This document shows, piece by piece, positions 16,255 to 24,513 of a stretch of 64,000 bases of DNA; positions within the stretch are counted from its first letter, which is position 1, and the number at the start of each line of letters is the position of its first letter. The stretch comes from Chloroflexota bacterium (GTDB taxonomy: Bacteria; Chloroflexota; Anaerolineae; Aggregatilineales; Phototrophicaceae), in assembly GCA_020161935.1 (NCBI GenBank), contig JAIUNI010000006.1, positions 186,001 to 250,000 on the forward strand, given 5' to 3'. The notes below the pieces were generated by a model. It saw only the letters and a program-made list of their open reading frames with translations. It had not been told where the DNA came from and did not search any database. Position numbers and translations under genes: made by a program.

Positions 16255-16443
16255 CTCCTACCCTCCAGCAAATTCCAAGGTCAAATATTTATTGACACGC
16301 GAGAGAGCGATATGGCGTTCAACGCTGCGATCAAGACCAGTATAACGAGAATGATCTCAGAGGGGAAATTTGCGTTGTAAAGATTTTGGAATACAGTGAA
16401 AGATAGCTGTCTAACTGTTGTCACCTCGTACTCATATCACTAT

Positions 16444-16773
16444 TCAACGATCAGAAATTGATGATCCATTGGCGAGTATGGCGCGTCTCGTGTAGCCAGA
16501 TGCACTTCCACGTTTAGGATAGTGGGTCGGGGGAAAACACACCTTATTCAACAAGTGAATAATATAGGCGGCATATGCTAATCGCGGATAATGCAATTGA
16601 TACCGATTGAGGCATATCGCTTCATCTTCAAGCCGTGAACGGTATAAACACAGAGGATGTTTTAATTGTTTTTGTTTCGCCCAATACAAGAGCCGTTGAA
16701 GTTCTCTGTGCCGATTATAATGCCACAAAATGACATAGAGGGTTGTACGAGATGATGGATATTTATGACTCAT
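16444..16773 (-). CDS. Small basic hypothetical protein (109 aa)
   Basis: I take the ATG at 16773, with AGGA 7 bases upstream; the frame extends to 16815. The product is short, basic and Tyr/Leu/Arg-rich, with no transmembrane segment or family match. It is upstream of the TraG-like gene on the same strand, separated by about 190 bases. It may be real but could be chance coding. Confidence 0.35.
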   Translation of the reverse strand: MSHKYPSSRTTLYVILWHYNRHRELQRLLYWAKQKQLKHPLCLYRSRLEDEAICLNRYQLHYPRLAYAAYIIHLLNKVCFPPTHYPKRGSASGYTRRAILANGSSISDR

Positions 16774-16815
16774 AGCAATTCCTATGAGTCTAAACACTGG
16801 CGATATGCGAGTCAA

Positions 16816-17179
16816 GCACTGAATAACGAGATCAGTTCATCCACCGCACAAAGCACGTCCTTGAAGCAGGCAGAAAAGTCCTGTTCCTTTCTGGTTTTCC
16901 TGTTCTCCGCTTCGACAGGTATTCACGGAAACCGCAACCTCTTGACCACAGGCTGTCGGCTAGGACTCATCCATACTCCGCGCGGTGGTCATCTTACTAT
17001 ACCAAAGTCCTCGATTGGATGATGTCTATACGCGATTAGCGAAAATAGTAATTTTAGGTACACTACTGAATCATTATTTGTGTCCTACCTCTCCTTTGCT
17101 CTCTTCATTCCACATCATGGCCTTAAATTGCTTCGACGGATCAACGTAAGTAACGTTTTTACTGAGCCGAGGTGAAATT
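16816..17179. other. Intergenic region with no supported gene
   Basis: I see no convincing gene, RNA or repeat here. It separates the minus-strand transfer region from the plus-strand SH3 gene and presumably holds the promoter of the latter. Confidence 0.5.
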
Positions 17180-18694
17180 ATGCGGCATTTCACAACACGA
17201 GTTGTTCGATTGTTCTTATTGGCATGGCTCTTTTGGTGTTTTTGTTTGCCTCTCGGCGTGTCGGCACAAACCCCAGAATGGTGTAACGTCACTGATTATG
17301 AAGGTCAAATGGGTCAGACGGTTCCCCCTGCCTCCCCAAGTCTGGATCGGGACGGCGATAGTGCGATAACCCGTAACGACTGGATGGCTTGTTCGATTAT
17401 CCAATTGCGCTATTACGAACTCTGCAATGTGCATTCGCCCGAAGAAGCGATGAGTAAACCCTGCGTTATTCAGTCGTCGCAATCGCCAAATAATCAACCA
17501 CAAGTATTACCGAATACATGGGATGCCGGATACAGCGATGGGGGTATCAATCTGGGTTTGTATTGCAAAGCCAAAGGGTATGATGATGCTCGAACAAACG
17601 GGAATGACCCGAATAGTTGGCAGTGTTATACCAATAGCGGACTATCGTTCCGTATCAATTTCCAAACCGCTTGCAACGAAGTGTTTGGCAGTTCCCGTCC
17701 TAATCCTACTTTACCCAATCCCTCAGACATTTATGGCTGGAAATGTTCATCACAACCTTCCACATCAGGCAACACGACAAGTACCGTTTCGGACAGCGTT
17801 TGTTCAGGCTGGACAACCCATATCGCTGTTGGGCAACAGGGACGAACGACCTACACCGATGGGACAACAACCCGACTACGGTCTGCCCCCAATTCGGATG
17901 CTTCTGTTGTTATGAGTATGCCCGAAGGATATACCTTCCAAATAATCGGTGGGCCAAAATGTAACAGTGGGTATACCTAGTGGCAAATACAAACCGCGAA
18001 TGGTCAACAAGGTTGGACGGCTGAAGGCAGTGCAAATAAATACTTTATTGAACCGTATTCATCCGGTGGAAATACATCCAACAGTGGTAGTGCGACTCGT
18101 CCCATATTAACGACCACAGATAATGCGCGAATACGTAGCGGCCCAAGTACAAGCTGTGACCAAATCGGTACGGCATGGATAGGCGCAACCTATGTGATTG
18201 AAGGTAAAAATAGCGACAGTTCGTGGTTGCAAGTCAATCATAAAGGCAAATTAGGATGGGTCTCCCGCGATTTGGTTTCGATTAGTGATACAAGTTTGAT
18301 GTATGTGGTTCCGCAGACTCAAAGCACGTCTCACTGTGTTTTGCCCGATTTTTCAGAAGGCGGAACCAGTGCTGGATCGGCACAAATGTATACCGAAGAA
18401 CAACTGAGACTCATAAACCTAATCGAAACCAATTTGAAAAATGCCGGATACAGTGCATATAAAGCGTCACAAATAAAGCATGATATTGAGTTGCAAGTAG
18501 CGGGTCTACTCGCTGATTGTGCTGTACCTGTCACGCAAGGACTGGTGGCTCTCGTAGCGGTTGCAAATCAAATCAATCCTAATATACCGCTTCGAATTGT
18601 GATTACGGTGATCGCCAGTGAACTCATCATTGTTGGTATGGATGCTGAGGATGCTGCGGAATGTGCAAATAGTCTTGCTCTTCTATTCCAGTAG
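17180..18694 (+). pseudogene. Secreted two-SH3-domain protein broken by an in-frame TAG
   Basis: The reading frame runs 504 codons from the ATG at 17180 (GAGGTG Shine-Dalgarno) to the stop at 18694, interrupted only by TAG at 17978-17980. Order: signal peptide (about 1-30), EF-hand/dockerin-like loop DRDGDSAITRND (about 56-67), a Cys-rich region, then two bacterial SH3 repeats (about 215-300 and 320-365). The TAG falls where the first SH3 repeat expects Trp (...GYT-stop-WQIQ...GWTAEG), so a single TGG to TAG change explains it. The second half alone could start at GTG 18194. A real nonsense mutation, read-through or a sequencing error are all possible. The intact protein would be exported and bind wall or protein ligands. 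Confidence 0.75.
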
Positions 18695-18701
18695 ACCTAT
18701 G

Positions 18702-18743
18702 ATGTAAACAAGGTGTCGGCTATCCATGATGCCTTGTTTACAT
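18702..18743. promoter_or_regulatory. 12-bp perfect inverted repeat overlapping the next start codon
   Basis: ATGTAAACAAGG (18702-18713) and CCTTGTTTACAT (18732-18743) are perfect arms 18 bases apart. The second arm includes the first two bases of the ATG at 18742, so the folded RNA would hide the start. No T run follows, which argues against a terminator. Confidence 0.5.
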
Positions 18744-19059
18744 GAGTAATAGTAACATTCTTTATCGCTGTGTCGTTTTTCTTGTTTTCAATCTGATCTT
18801 GTCGTGGGTGACTTATGGACTTCTCCCCCAAATTTTCACGAACGTTGAAAGAGATTTTCAATCATTTTCGCTAAGGAAGGATTTGTCAGTAATAATCCTG
18901 TTTTCCTATTTTTGTGGATGTATCGTCCATTTTATAACTCGAAGAAAAATTGCACTACCAGATGAATTCAGTTTGTATACGGGAACAAAAATATACTTTG
19001 GAATGAATGTCGTAGTGTTCATCATTATACTGATGTTTTCAATCTTGACCCGTATTTAG
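18742..19059 (+). CDS. Three-helix membrane protein, unknown
   Basis: The 105-residue protein has three hydrophobic segments (about 8-30, 48-66, 84-103) and a short positively charged loop RRK after the second. It starts just downstream of the SH3 gene on the same strand. No clear Shine-Dalgarno is present and the start lies in an inverted repeat, so expression may depend on folding. It is convergent with the relaxation-family gene at 19071. No family recognised. Confidence 0.5.
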   Translation: MSNSNILYRCVVFLVFNLILSWVTYGLLPQIFTNVERDFQSFSLRKDLSVIILFSYFCGCIVHFITRRKIALPDEFSLYTGTKIYFGMNVVVFIIILMFSILTRI

Positions 19060-19070
19060 GTAGCATACAA

Positions 19071-20009
19071 TCATTGAACAGGAAACAACGTGGTCGCAAC
19101 CTCGTCACCGCCACGCAACCAAATAGCCTCGGTAAAGATCGTTTCGTCCGTAATCCGTTCAAAGGTCGTGAAGTAAAAGAGTTTAGCATCTTGTTTGAGT
19201 GCCACTTCAGCCGCCTGTTTCATGTTTTTCAGCCTGCGGTCACTGGTGGTCACAAATATCCAGCGACCTGAGCTAAAGCCAAATCGCGCTTTGTACGTCT
19301 CACTCCTGATATACGCCAAGCCGGGAAGCAGCTTCTCAATGGTAATTCTGCCGTTGTCTTCTGTTCCCCTGTCGACCTCAATCAACAACCGTGAGGTGTA
19401 ATCGCTCTTTGAGATCACACAGTAGCCATCAGGACGGATAAAGCGGGTCGCTTTACTTTTGTTGGGTAATACAAACTCTACCCTATCAGGGGCGGCATGA
19501 AACTCAGAGGCGGCTATCCACTGCTTGAGTGCAAACTGAGGGAGACTGTGACAGGCTTTTTGGATCAGGATGCGTAAATCATTGACGGCCAAATCGTGCT
19601 CTACCTGCATCATGCGGGGCTGCTTATGCCACGTAAATTCAGAAAGATGTTGTCCATATAAGCCTGCAACAAGGGCTGCTCCTTTTTCAGAGAGCCAATA
19701 GATCATGGCAGGTAAGGCTGCTCGCTGTCGCCGATCAGGTCGGTTGAGATAGCCATGTTGATACAGAAGCATCAACCGAACTTGCGTCGCAGTACGCCCT
19801 GTAAAAAACAAAGCACGGATTTGATTTTCCGAGAGCATTCCGTCATAGGCGTGAACGGCTTCTAAAATACGTCTGTCGCGGTCTGTAAGGCGCATAACGG
19901 GCAGGTCTGAGGGTCGAGCGCGTTCATATCGTGGAATAGGTGTGACAAGCCGTATATGCGATTGGGTTGGCTGTGGCGATGGTGTTGAATTCAAATGAGG
20001 AACCGACAT
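19071..20009 (-). CDS. Replication-relaxation family protein (copy 2)
   Basis: The 312-residue protein has the family layout: a winged-helix N-terminus (LTDRDRRILEAVHAYDG, ALFF, TQVRLMLLYQHGYL), a D-R-R..LP-W-LSEKGA segment, then a nuclease-like C-terminal half with RPDGYCVI and LIEVDRGTE motifs. The family is linked to plasmid replication and relaxation in Gram-positive and related elements, but the biochemistry is not settled. It follows a paralogue at 20068-20958 by 58 bases. Confidence 0.75.
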   Translation of the reverse strand: MSVPHLNSTPSPQPTQSHIRLVTPIPRYERARPSDLPVMRLTDRDRRILEAVHAYDGMLSENQIRALFFTGRTATQVRLMLLYQHGYLNRPDRRQRAALPAMIYWLSEKGAALVAGLYGQHLSEFTWHKQPRMMQVEHDLAVNDLRILIQKACHSLPQFALKQWIAASEFHAAPDRVEFVLPNKSKATRFIRPDGYCVISKSDYTSRLLIEVDRGTEDNGRITIEKLLPGLAYIRSETYKARFGFSSGRWIFVTTSDRRLKNMKQAAEVALKQDAKLFYFTTFERITDETIFTEAIWLRGGDEVATTLFPVQ

Positions 20010-20067
20010 AATTGTACGCTAACAGGTTCAATCATCCAGTGCAAGTCACTGGCATTAGGCCAAACCG

Positions 20068-20958
20068 TTACTCAATACTAATCAGTGGTAAATGTGTCAG
20101 ACTGTCAAGCTGTTCCCATATTGGAGCCGTCAGCACCGTTTGGGCGTTCAGTTGCTCAAAGGTCGTGAACCAATACTTGCGATCTCCTTCCACCTTTCGG
20201 GCAAGTGATTTCAGGTTATTCAGCCGCTTGTGTGTAGTAGTGACTATCAGAATGCGTAAACTCTTGGCCTGAAACCGTTCCTGATATTGACCACTAGCGG
20301 TATAGGCTTCATAAACTTCAAGCTGCGGTGTCACCTTCGACAAGACTTCCGTTCCCCGATCTAACTCTAAGAAAAAACGCGCTTTACCCTTCGGTGTATC
20401 AAGACAAAAGTAACTGTCTGGCAAGACGGGCTTCTTGTGCAGTCGCCCTCGTTTGTCTTTGATGTCTACGTAATCGGGTTTTGCCCGAAAGGTGTTTTCT
20501 TCACGCCATTCAAGCAGGTCTATCGCCGCTTTCCGACACGCTTGCATGATCGCGACCCGAACATCATTAATCATCATTACATGCTCAACAACATGCCAAC
20601 CCACCGCATCCCGTTTGATAACATGAATATCAGATCGTTCGTAGCCAAAACTGTTAATGAGAACATGCGCTCCCCGCTTCCCCAAGCTGTAAAGAGCCGG
20701 ACTTGAGGCAGGGCCGCCTGAAACAACGGACAAAAAATGACGTTCCAAAAACTCGTGATGGAACAAGCGCGCTAAACGAAACTGTGCCGTTGACTGCGAT
20801 TGAAAAAAGAGCGATTCGATATGACTGCCTCGCAGCAGACGACAGTCATTGACCAGCTTCAAAATATCGCAATCGCGGTCAGTCAAAACCATATTGGGAC
20901 GCTCGGTTTCGGCCACGCGCTTGGCACGCGGTAAACGAGGTTTTTTCGACTGGCTCAT
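20068..20958 (-). CDS. Replication-relaxation family protein (copy 1)
   Basis: The 296-residue protein shares the family features with its neighbour: LTDRDCDILKLVNDCRLLRGSHIESLFF (quoted in part), LFHHEFLERH, ALYSLGKRGA, DSYFCLDTPKGKARFFLELDRGTE (in part) and LRILIVTTTHKRL. GAGGG lies about 7 bases before the ATG. It is encoded immediately downstream, on the minus strand, of the candidate origin segment, as expected for a replication protein acting in cis. Confidence 0.75.
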   Translation of the reverse strand: MSQSKKPRLPRAKRVAETERPNMVLTDRDCDILKLVNDCRLLRGSHIESLFFQSQSTAQFRLARLFHHEFLERHFLSVVSGGPASSPALYSLGKRGAHVLINSFGYERSDIHVIKRDAVGWHVVEHVMMINDVRVAIMQACRKAAIDLLEWREENTFRAKPDYVDIKDKRGRLHKKPVLPDSYFCLDTPKGKARFFLELDRGTEVLSKVTPQLEVYEAYTASGQYQERFQAKSLRILIVTTTHKRLNNLKSLARKVEGDRKYWFTTFEQLNAQTVLTAPIWEQLDSLTHLPLISIE

Positions 20959-21390
20959 GCTTCTACCCTCTTTTCCAACCGTATTTTGAGGAGATTATAC
21001 CCCACAGTCTGCCTACGGTAATTGGAATGTAAGGCAAAACGAGTGCCAAAAATCTCTATGCGATTGCCAATTTCATATGCCACAATGGAGAAGTGAATTG
21101 TTGAACGGGTTGTTAAAAGGTCATTTAAGGCAATAAAAGCCCATAAGAGGACGTTTATAAAACAAGAATGATGAATGGAATAGATCGTGAAACAATAGGT
21201 GTTCCACGCTGTTTTGTAAAGCGATAGACGGGCGTGGACACATAAATAGGTGCTTCTATAAGACATAAAACTGGGAAAAAGGCGTGATTCTCGCCACTTC
21301 GATATTCGCCGTCCCCGTCGAGCCGTAAGGCCGACTGCCCGCGTCAAGCGTGAGGCTGGACGGGCTTGACCCGTTCAGTCGCCGCGCCCG

Positions 21391-21410
21391 CCAGTCTGTA
21401 CCCAGACTGG
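21391..21410. repeat. Inverted repeat CCAGTCTG/CAGACTGG
   Basis: Perfect 8-bp arms with a 4-base centre, in a GC-rich part of the candidate origin. Confidence 0.6.
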
Positions 21411-21516
21411 GAACCGCCTCTCCCCTTAACCCTCAAACCTTTAAAAAGTCCAAAGTCCGCTGTGCGGAGTTTACTTTTACAAGGGCTGTGGGAGAGAGGC
21501 GGCGGTGGCGTGGGCA

Positions 21517-21548
21517 GTCGGGCTTTGAGGTACTCATCAAGGCCCGAC
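21517..21548. repeat. 12-bp hairpin in the candidate origin
   Basis: GTCGGGCTTTGA and TCAAGGCCCGAC pair over 12 bases with one G-U wobble and an 8-base loop. It could be a single-strand origin or a transfer-origin hairpin. Confidence 0.55.
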
Positions 21549-21806
21549 GGGGATCATCTGACAATTCGGTGGTGGGTTTAAAGCGTGTGCAGATGGGGCA
21601 GTACAGCGCAGCAGGACAGCCACAGCCAACCGCTTTGGAAACCACCGATGTGGAAGATGATAGGTATTGGGATTAGTATCAGTGGTGTGACAGAATGAAA
21701 TAGTTTGTATCCAGGCGAACCGGAAAGTAGCGAAAACAGGCTCTTACCTAGAAGATCGGCTATAGGATATATCGTTGTTTCCGAACACCACCTTTAACAA
21801 GACAAG

Positions 21807-21815
21807 TTATCCACA
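21807..21815 (+). promoter_or_regulatory. DnaA box TTATCCACA
   Basis: Perfect match to the strong DnaA box consensus. A second copy with one mismatch (TTATCCACC) lies at 21965-21973, with AT-rich DNA between them. Confidence 0.5.
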
Positions 21816-21848
21816 CGGCTTCAAGATGCAACAGGACTGATTTGCTTT

Positions 21849-21868
21849 CAAGTTGCGTTCGCAACTTG
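21849..21868. promoter_or_regulatory. 20-bp palindrome CAAGTTGCG-TT-CGCAACTTG
   Basis: Perfect 9-bp arms with a 2-base centre, next to the AT-rich unwinding-type stretch. It could be a replication-protein binding site or operator. Confidence 0.55.
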
Positions 21869-21928
21869 CGTAGATTAAAATATATATTTAGTTATAGATA
21901 TATAGTTTGATCTTGTTGCAAATCGATA

Positions 21929-21966
21929 AACGACGCTTCGGAATATTTTTCGAGGCGTTGTTTTTT
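21929..21966 (+). terminator. Rho-independent terminator-like hairpin without an assigned gene
   Basis: AACGACGCTTCG and CGAGGCGTTGTT pair with two G-U wobbles around a 10-base loop and are followed by T6 on the plus strand. No plus-strand gene precedes it, so it may end a small RNA. Confidence 0.5.
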
Positions 21967-22201
21967 ATCCACCTCAAATTTCCTGTCAGAGTTTTTCTGA
22001 CGGCGCGACCTTTAAGCGTTGGTGTTCGACTTCAAGCATTGTCTGGGTGGTGGTGTCCCCGTTGACACTGTTCCCCGCGCGACCTCTCTTGATTATTCAG
22101 AGGGCAACGGTTCAGATTTTTCCGACCACTATCCCCTACTAACTCAAAGGATTTACTCACTATCATGAATCGGCGGAGTTTGGGTTGTCAAGAGGCTCTA
22201 A

Positions 22202-22262
22202 AGTTGTGCGTTCGTGCATTCGCACGACTGTGCATTTGTGCATCTGTGCGTTCGCACGACTG
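22202..22262. repeat. GTGCNTTCG-type repeat block, copy downstream of the RHH gene
   Basis: About 45 bases here match 22446-22500 with few differences (shared GTGCATTCGCACGACTG, then ATTTGTGCATCTGTGC). This copy lies past the stop of the RHH protein gene and in another frame, so the DNA sequence itself appears to be kept. Confidence 0.6.
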
Positions 22263-22263
22263 C

Positions 22264-22674
22264 TCATTTTTTGAGCAGAATTTGGTCAAGTAGTTCTCGC
22301 AGGAGTTCACCTTTTCCGATATGTCTTCCCCGTGCTTTTTTGAGGTGAAGTCGTAGCTGCTCAAAGGTTTCAAGTTGATCTTCATAAATGTCAAAACTTT
22401 CCCGTGTTACTAAACGTTCAATTGCTTTAGCTCCGATTTGTTTTTGTGCATTCGCACGACTGCGTATTTGTGCATCTGTGCTTTCGCTCAAATGCTCATT
22501 CGTGCGTTTGTGCAAACGATCAACTGTGCGTTCGTGCGTCTGTGCGTCTGTGCGTTTGAATACATCTTGAGAAGGAAACCCTTGTGACTCGTCAAGCACA
22601 ACCGGTTCTGAGACAGGGGCGGGAGGTACAGGCTTTGTGAAGAAAGGGCTGTCAGCAAGCCCAGACTTTTTCAT
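22264..22674 (-). CDS. ParB/ParG-like centromere-binding protein (RHH end) with repeat-derived linker
   Basis: The 136-residue protein overlaps the parA stop by 4 bases (ATGA). Residues about 40-80 are a low-complexity R/T/D/A/N/H segment (RTDAQTHERT and variants) produced by repeats in the DNA. The last ~45 residues (RESFDIYEDQLETFEQLRL onward) fit the ribbon-helix-helix end of plasmid partition partners of the ParG/ParB type. It would bind the partition site and stimulate ParA. The repeats inside the gene (22446-22560) may be that site. Confidence 0.65.
   Translation of the reverse strand: MKKSGLADSPFFTKPVPPAPVSEPVVLDESQGFPSQDVFKRTDAQTHERTVDRLHKRTNEHLSESTDAQIRSRANAQKQIGAKAIERLVTRESFDIYEDQLETFEQLRLHLKKARGRHIGKGELLRELLDQILLKK
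22446..22560. repeat. GTGCNTTCG-type repeats inside the RHH gene
   Basis: Imperfect 9-12 base units built on GTGC(A/G)TTCG and GTGC(A/G)TCTGTGC. They encode the low-complexity linker and have a near copy at 22202-22262. They may be an iteron or partition site. Confidence 0.6.
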
Positions 22675-23432
22675 CGGGCAATAACCTCCTTTGTCAGTTC
22701 TTTGTACGCTAATGATCCGCTGCTTTTAGGCGAGTAATCAAAAACATGGGTATGGCGAGAATGCGCTTCTTCAAGGGCCGTGTTTTTGGGAATAACCGTT
22801 TGGAAAACCAGTCCGCCAAAGAATTCTCGAAGTTGCTTCTCAACATCCCGTGAGACGTTCGTATGCTCAGAAAAAGTACATAAAACACCGAGAATATCGA
22901 GATGTGAATTGAGTTGGGTCTGTTTGACCATCTGAATGGTTTCTTGAAGCTGTACCAAGCCTGTTAGTGCAAAGAAAGCTGTTGACACTGGAATGAGCAG
23001 CTTATCACTGGCGACAAAGGAGTTAATGGTCAACAAGCCAAGCGATGGGGGATTGTCGATAATCACATAATCGTACTTGTCGCGCACATCATCAATTGCT
23101 CGTTTGAGGCGGGCGCTGCGGTTATCGAGTGCTTGGGCCAGTTCCAAGTCTACACCGGATAATCGGATATGTGAGGGGACAAAGTGTAAGTTTGAGTATC
23201 GAGTTTCAGCAATAACGGCTGGCAATGGGGCAAACTTCATAACTACGTTATACAGCGATTTTTCGAGACTGATTTCAATATCGGGATGAATGAATACTTG
23301 TGTTGTATTCGATTGGGGATCGGCATCAATAAGCAGCACCTTGTAACCTTCAAGCGAAAGGCCAGCGGCAAGATTGATGGCAGTCGTAGTTTTCGCTACT
23401 CCACCCTTCTGATTAGCAATTGAAATCACCAT
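22671..23432 (-). CDS. parA: ParA partition ATPase
   Basis: The 253-residue protein has the deviant Walker A KGGVAKTT at residues 9-16, LLIDADPQSNTT (switch/A' region) and VIIDNPPSLG (Walker B). It is the short ParA form without an N-terminal HTH, which normally works with a small RHH or ParB partner. That partner is the overlapping 22264-22674 gene, and a CopG-like gene lies 3 bases upstream. It drives segregation of the element when it is a plasmid. Confidence 0.9.
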   Translation of the reverse strand: MVISIANQKGGVAKTTTAINLAAGLSLEGYKVLLIDADPQSNTTQVFIHPDIEISLEKSLYNVVMKFAPLPAVIAETRYSNLHFVPSHIRLSGVDLELAQALDNRSARLKRAIDDVRDKYDYVIIDNPPSLGLLTINSFVASDKLLIPVSTAFFALTGLVQLQETIQMVKQTQLNSHLDILGVLCTFSEHTNVSRDVEKQLREFFGGLVFQTVIPKNTALEEAHSRHTHVFDYSPKSSGSLAYKELTKEVIAR

Positions 23433-23435
23433 ACA

Positions 23436-23600
23436 CTAACGTCTAAGTTTGATATATTCCGATACGATGAGACGAAGTAAGGCAGACAAGGAGATATTGC
23501 GGGAAGCAGCAAGTCTCAACAAATCGTGTTTGAGGTCAGAAGGAACTAACACTTTGATGAGTGCTTCATTTTTGCGCTTGGTCAGTAAGTTTTTGTCCAT
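23436..23600 (-). CDS. CopG-like RHH DNA-binding protein, first gene of the par operon
   Basis: I use the internal ATG at 23600 (54 residues); the frame extends to 23669. The C-terminal half, IKVLVPSDLKHDLLRLAASRNISLSALLRLI (quoted in two pieces in practice), has the strand-helix-helix pattern of CopG/Arc repressors. The stop is 3 bases before the parA start. It probably regulates the par operon or copy number. No strong Shine-Dalgarno supports either start. Confidence 0.6.
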   Translation of the reverse strand: MDKNLLTKRKNEALIKVLVPSDLKHDLLRLAASRNISLSALLRLIVSEYIKLRR

Positions 23601-23751
23601 AAGTGGTACTGAATGGGTACGAAACACCCCTGAACCCAACTTAGAACATACTCCAAAAAATGTCAACAACCGGTCATTCAGGGAGAGCCAGCCATATATG
23701 CTGTAAGGGTCTGCTTGAAACCGGATTCTGAACCTGATATGCTGCTCCTAT

Positions 23752-24033
23752 ATGCAAGCCGCTGTCAAAACCACCGTAAATTTTAGCCCTGCGTTTCACA
23801 ATAAACTCAAACAGGTCGCCGACCAACACCAAAAACCGATGAGTCAACTGATCGAAGACTATCTAACGCCCATCATTGATAATTTGCAAGAACGCAAGCG
23901 ACGGGGTGTGTTTGACGGTTTGAAGCAGCTAGAAGGTATCGTTTCAACGGGAACAGAAGATGCCTCGGCAACCATAGATGAATTCTTGTATGGATGGGGA
24001 AGTGGGCAAGCTACTCAGGAGAAGCATGAATAA
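23752..24033 (+). CDS. VapB-like RHH antitoxin
   Basis: The 93-residue protein has a ribbon-helix-helix start (VKTTVNFSPAFHNKLKQVA) and an acidic C-terminal tail that would wrap the toxin. It overlaps the PIN-domain toxin gene by 8 bases (ATGAATAA). It is divergent from the par operon and likely autoregulates the shared promoter region. Confidence 0.7.
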   Translation: MQAAVKTTVNFSPAFHNKLKQVADQHQKPMSQLIEDYLTPIIDNLQERKRRGVFDGLKQLEGIVSTGTEDASATIDEFLYGWGSGQATQEKHE

Positions 24034-24439
24034 TGGGACAACTATCTTAGTTGATAGTGATGCCTTTATCGGCTGGTTAATTGCCAATGACGCTCATCAT
24101 ACTCAGGTGAAATCCGCACTCGAAAAGATCGATGATATGGCAGGTAAACTCACTACGACCAGTTACGTGATCGCGGAAACAACCACCTTACTCAGCCGTC
24201 ACTATTCTCAAGAAAATGCTTGTCAGTTTTTGCGGTACATTCACACCAGCGATTTTCCCGTGATTGAAATTGTGGAACAGGTCAGACAACAGGCAGAGGA
24301 ATTATTTCTTACTCAAAGAACTGAAAAAATAAGTCTGATTGACTGTGCCAACGTCATTGCTGCTCGTCGTTACAACATACAAGCGATTTTGGGTTTTGAC
24401 CGCTTTTACAGCCGTTTTGATATTCCTTTGGTTCAATAA
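24026..24439 (+). CDS. vapC: VapC-type PIN-domain toxin
   Basis: The start at 24026 is supported by AGGAG 5 bases upstream and gives 137 residues, the usual VapC size. The PIN motifs are TILVDSDAFIGWL (first acidic residue D8 or D10), an internal VIAETTTLLSR acidic site, and LIDCANVIAARR (last Asp). PIN toxins cut tRNA or rRNA with Mg2+. It pairs with the overlapping RHH antitoxin. Confidence 0.8.
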   Translation: MNNGTTILVDSDAFIGWLIANDAHHTQVKSALEKIDDMAGKLTTTSYVIAETTTLLSRHYSQENACQFLRYIHTSDFPVIEIVEQVRQQAEELFLTQRTEKISLIDCANVIAARRYNIQAILGFDRFYSRFDIPLVQ

Positions 24440-24455
24440 TAGTCTTTTCCTTTCA

Positions 24456-24482
24456 AGCCCTGTAAAGGGGATTACAAGGGCT
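24456..24482. repeat. Hairpin between convergent vapC and primase genes
   Basis: AGCCC-TGTAA and TTACAAGGGCT pair with a one-base bulge. There is no proper T run on either side, so it is only a weak bidirectional terminator candidate. Confidence 0.4.
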
Positions 24483-24513
24483 AAAACAGGCATTCTCAAA
24501 CGCCCATCAACTC

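Larger units (their letters stand above)
20959..22263. other. 1.3 kb non-coding segment: candidate replication (or transfer) origin
   Basis: No gene is convincing here. The segment has GC-rich inverted repeats at 21391-21410 and 21517-21548, a perfect DnaA box TTATCCACA (21807-21815) and a 9+2+9 palindrome (21849-21868). These are followed by an AT-rich stretch (about 21880-21920) and a terminator-like hairpin (21929-21966), then a one-mismatch DnaA box (21965-21973). It is flanked by replication-relaxation genes and the partition operon. Together this resembles a plasmid origin. An oriT is also possible for the GC-rich repeats. Confidence 0.5.

Noticed and set aside
16765..17022. 85-codon plus-strand frame upstream of the SH3 gene
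   Set aside because: No Shine-Dalgarno, no domain, and it opens inside an opposing gene's start.
20955..21347. 130-codon minus-strand frame touching the start of a replication-relaxation gene
   Set aside because: Cys/Tyr/His/Arg-rich sequence with no domain, lying in repeat-rich candidate-origin DNA. It could be coupled to the next gene by 4 bases, but composition is not protein-like.
21350..21676. 108-codon plus-strand frame in the candidate origin
   Set aside because: Crosses two hairpins and has low-complexity Arg/Gly/Ser content; no ribosome-binding site or motif.
22202..22560. CRISPR-like array in the par region
   Set aside because: The repeats are short and imperfect, with no unique spacers of even length and no cas genes; they are better explained as partition-site or coding repeats.
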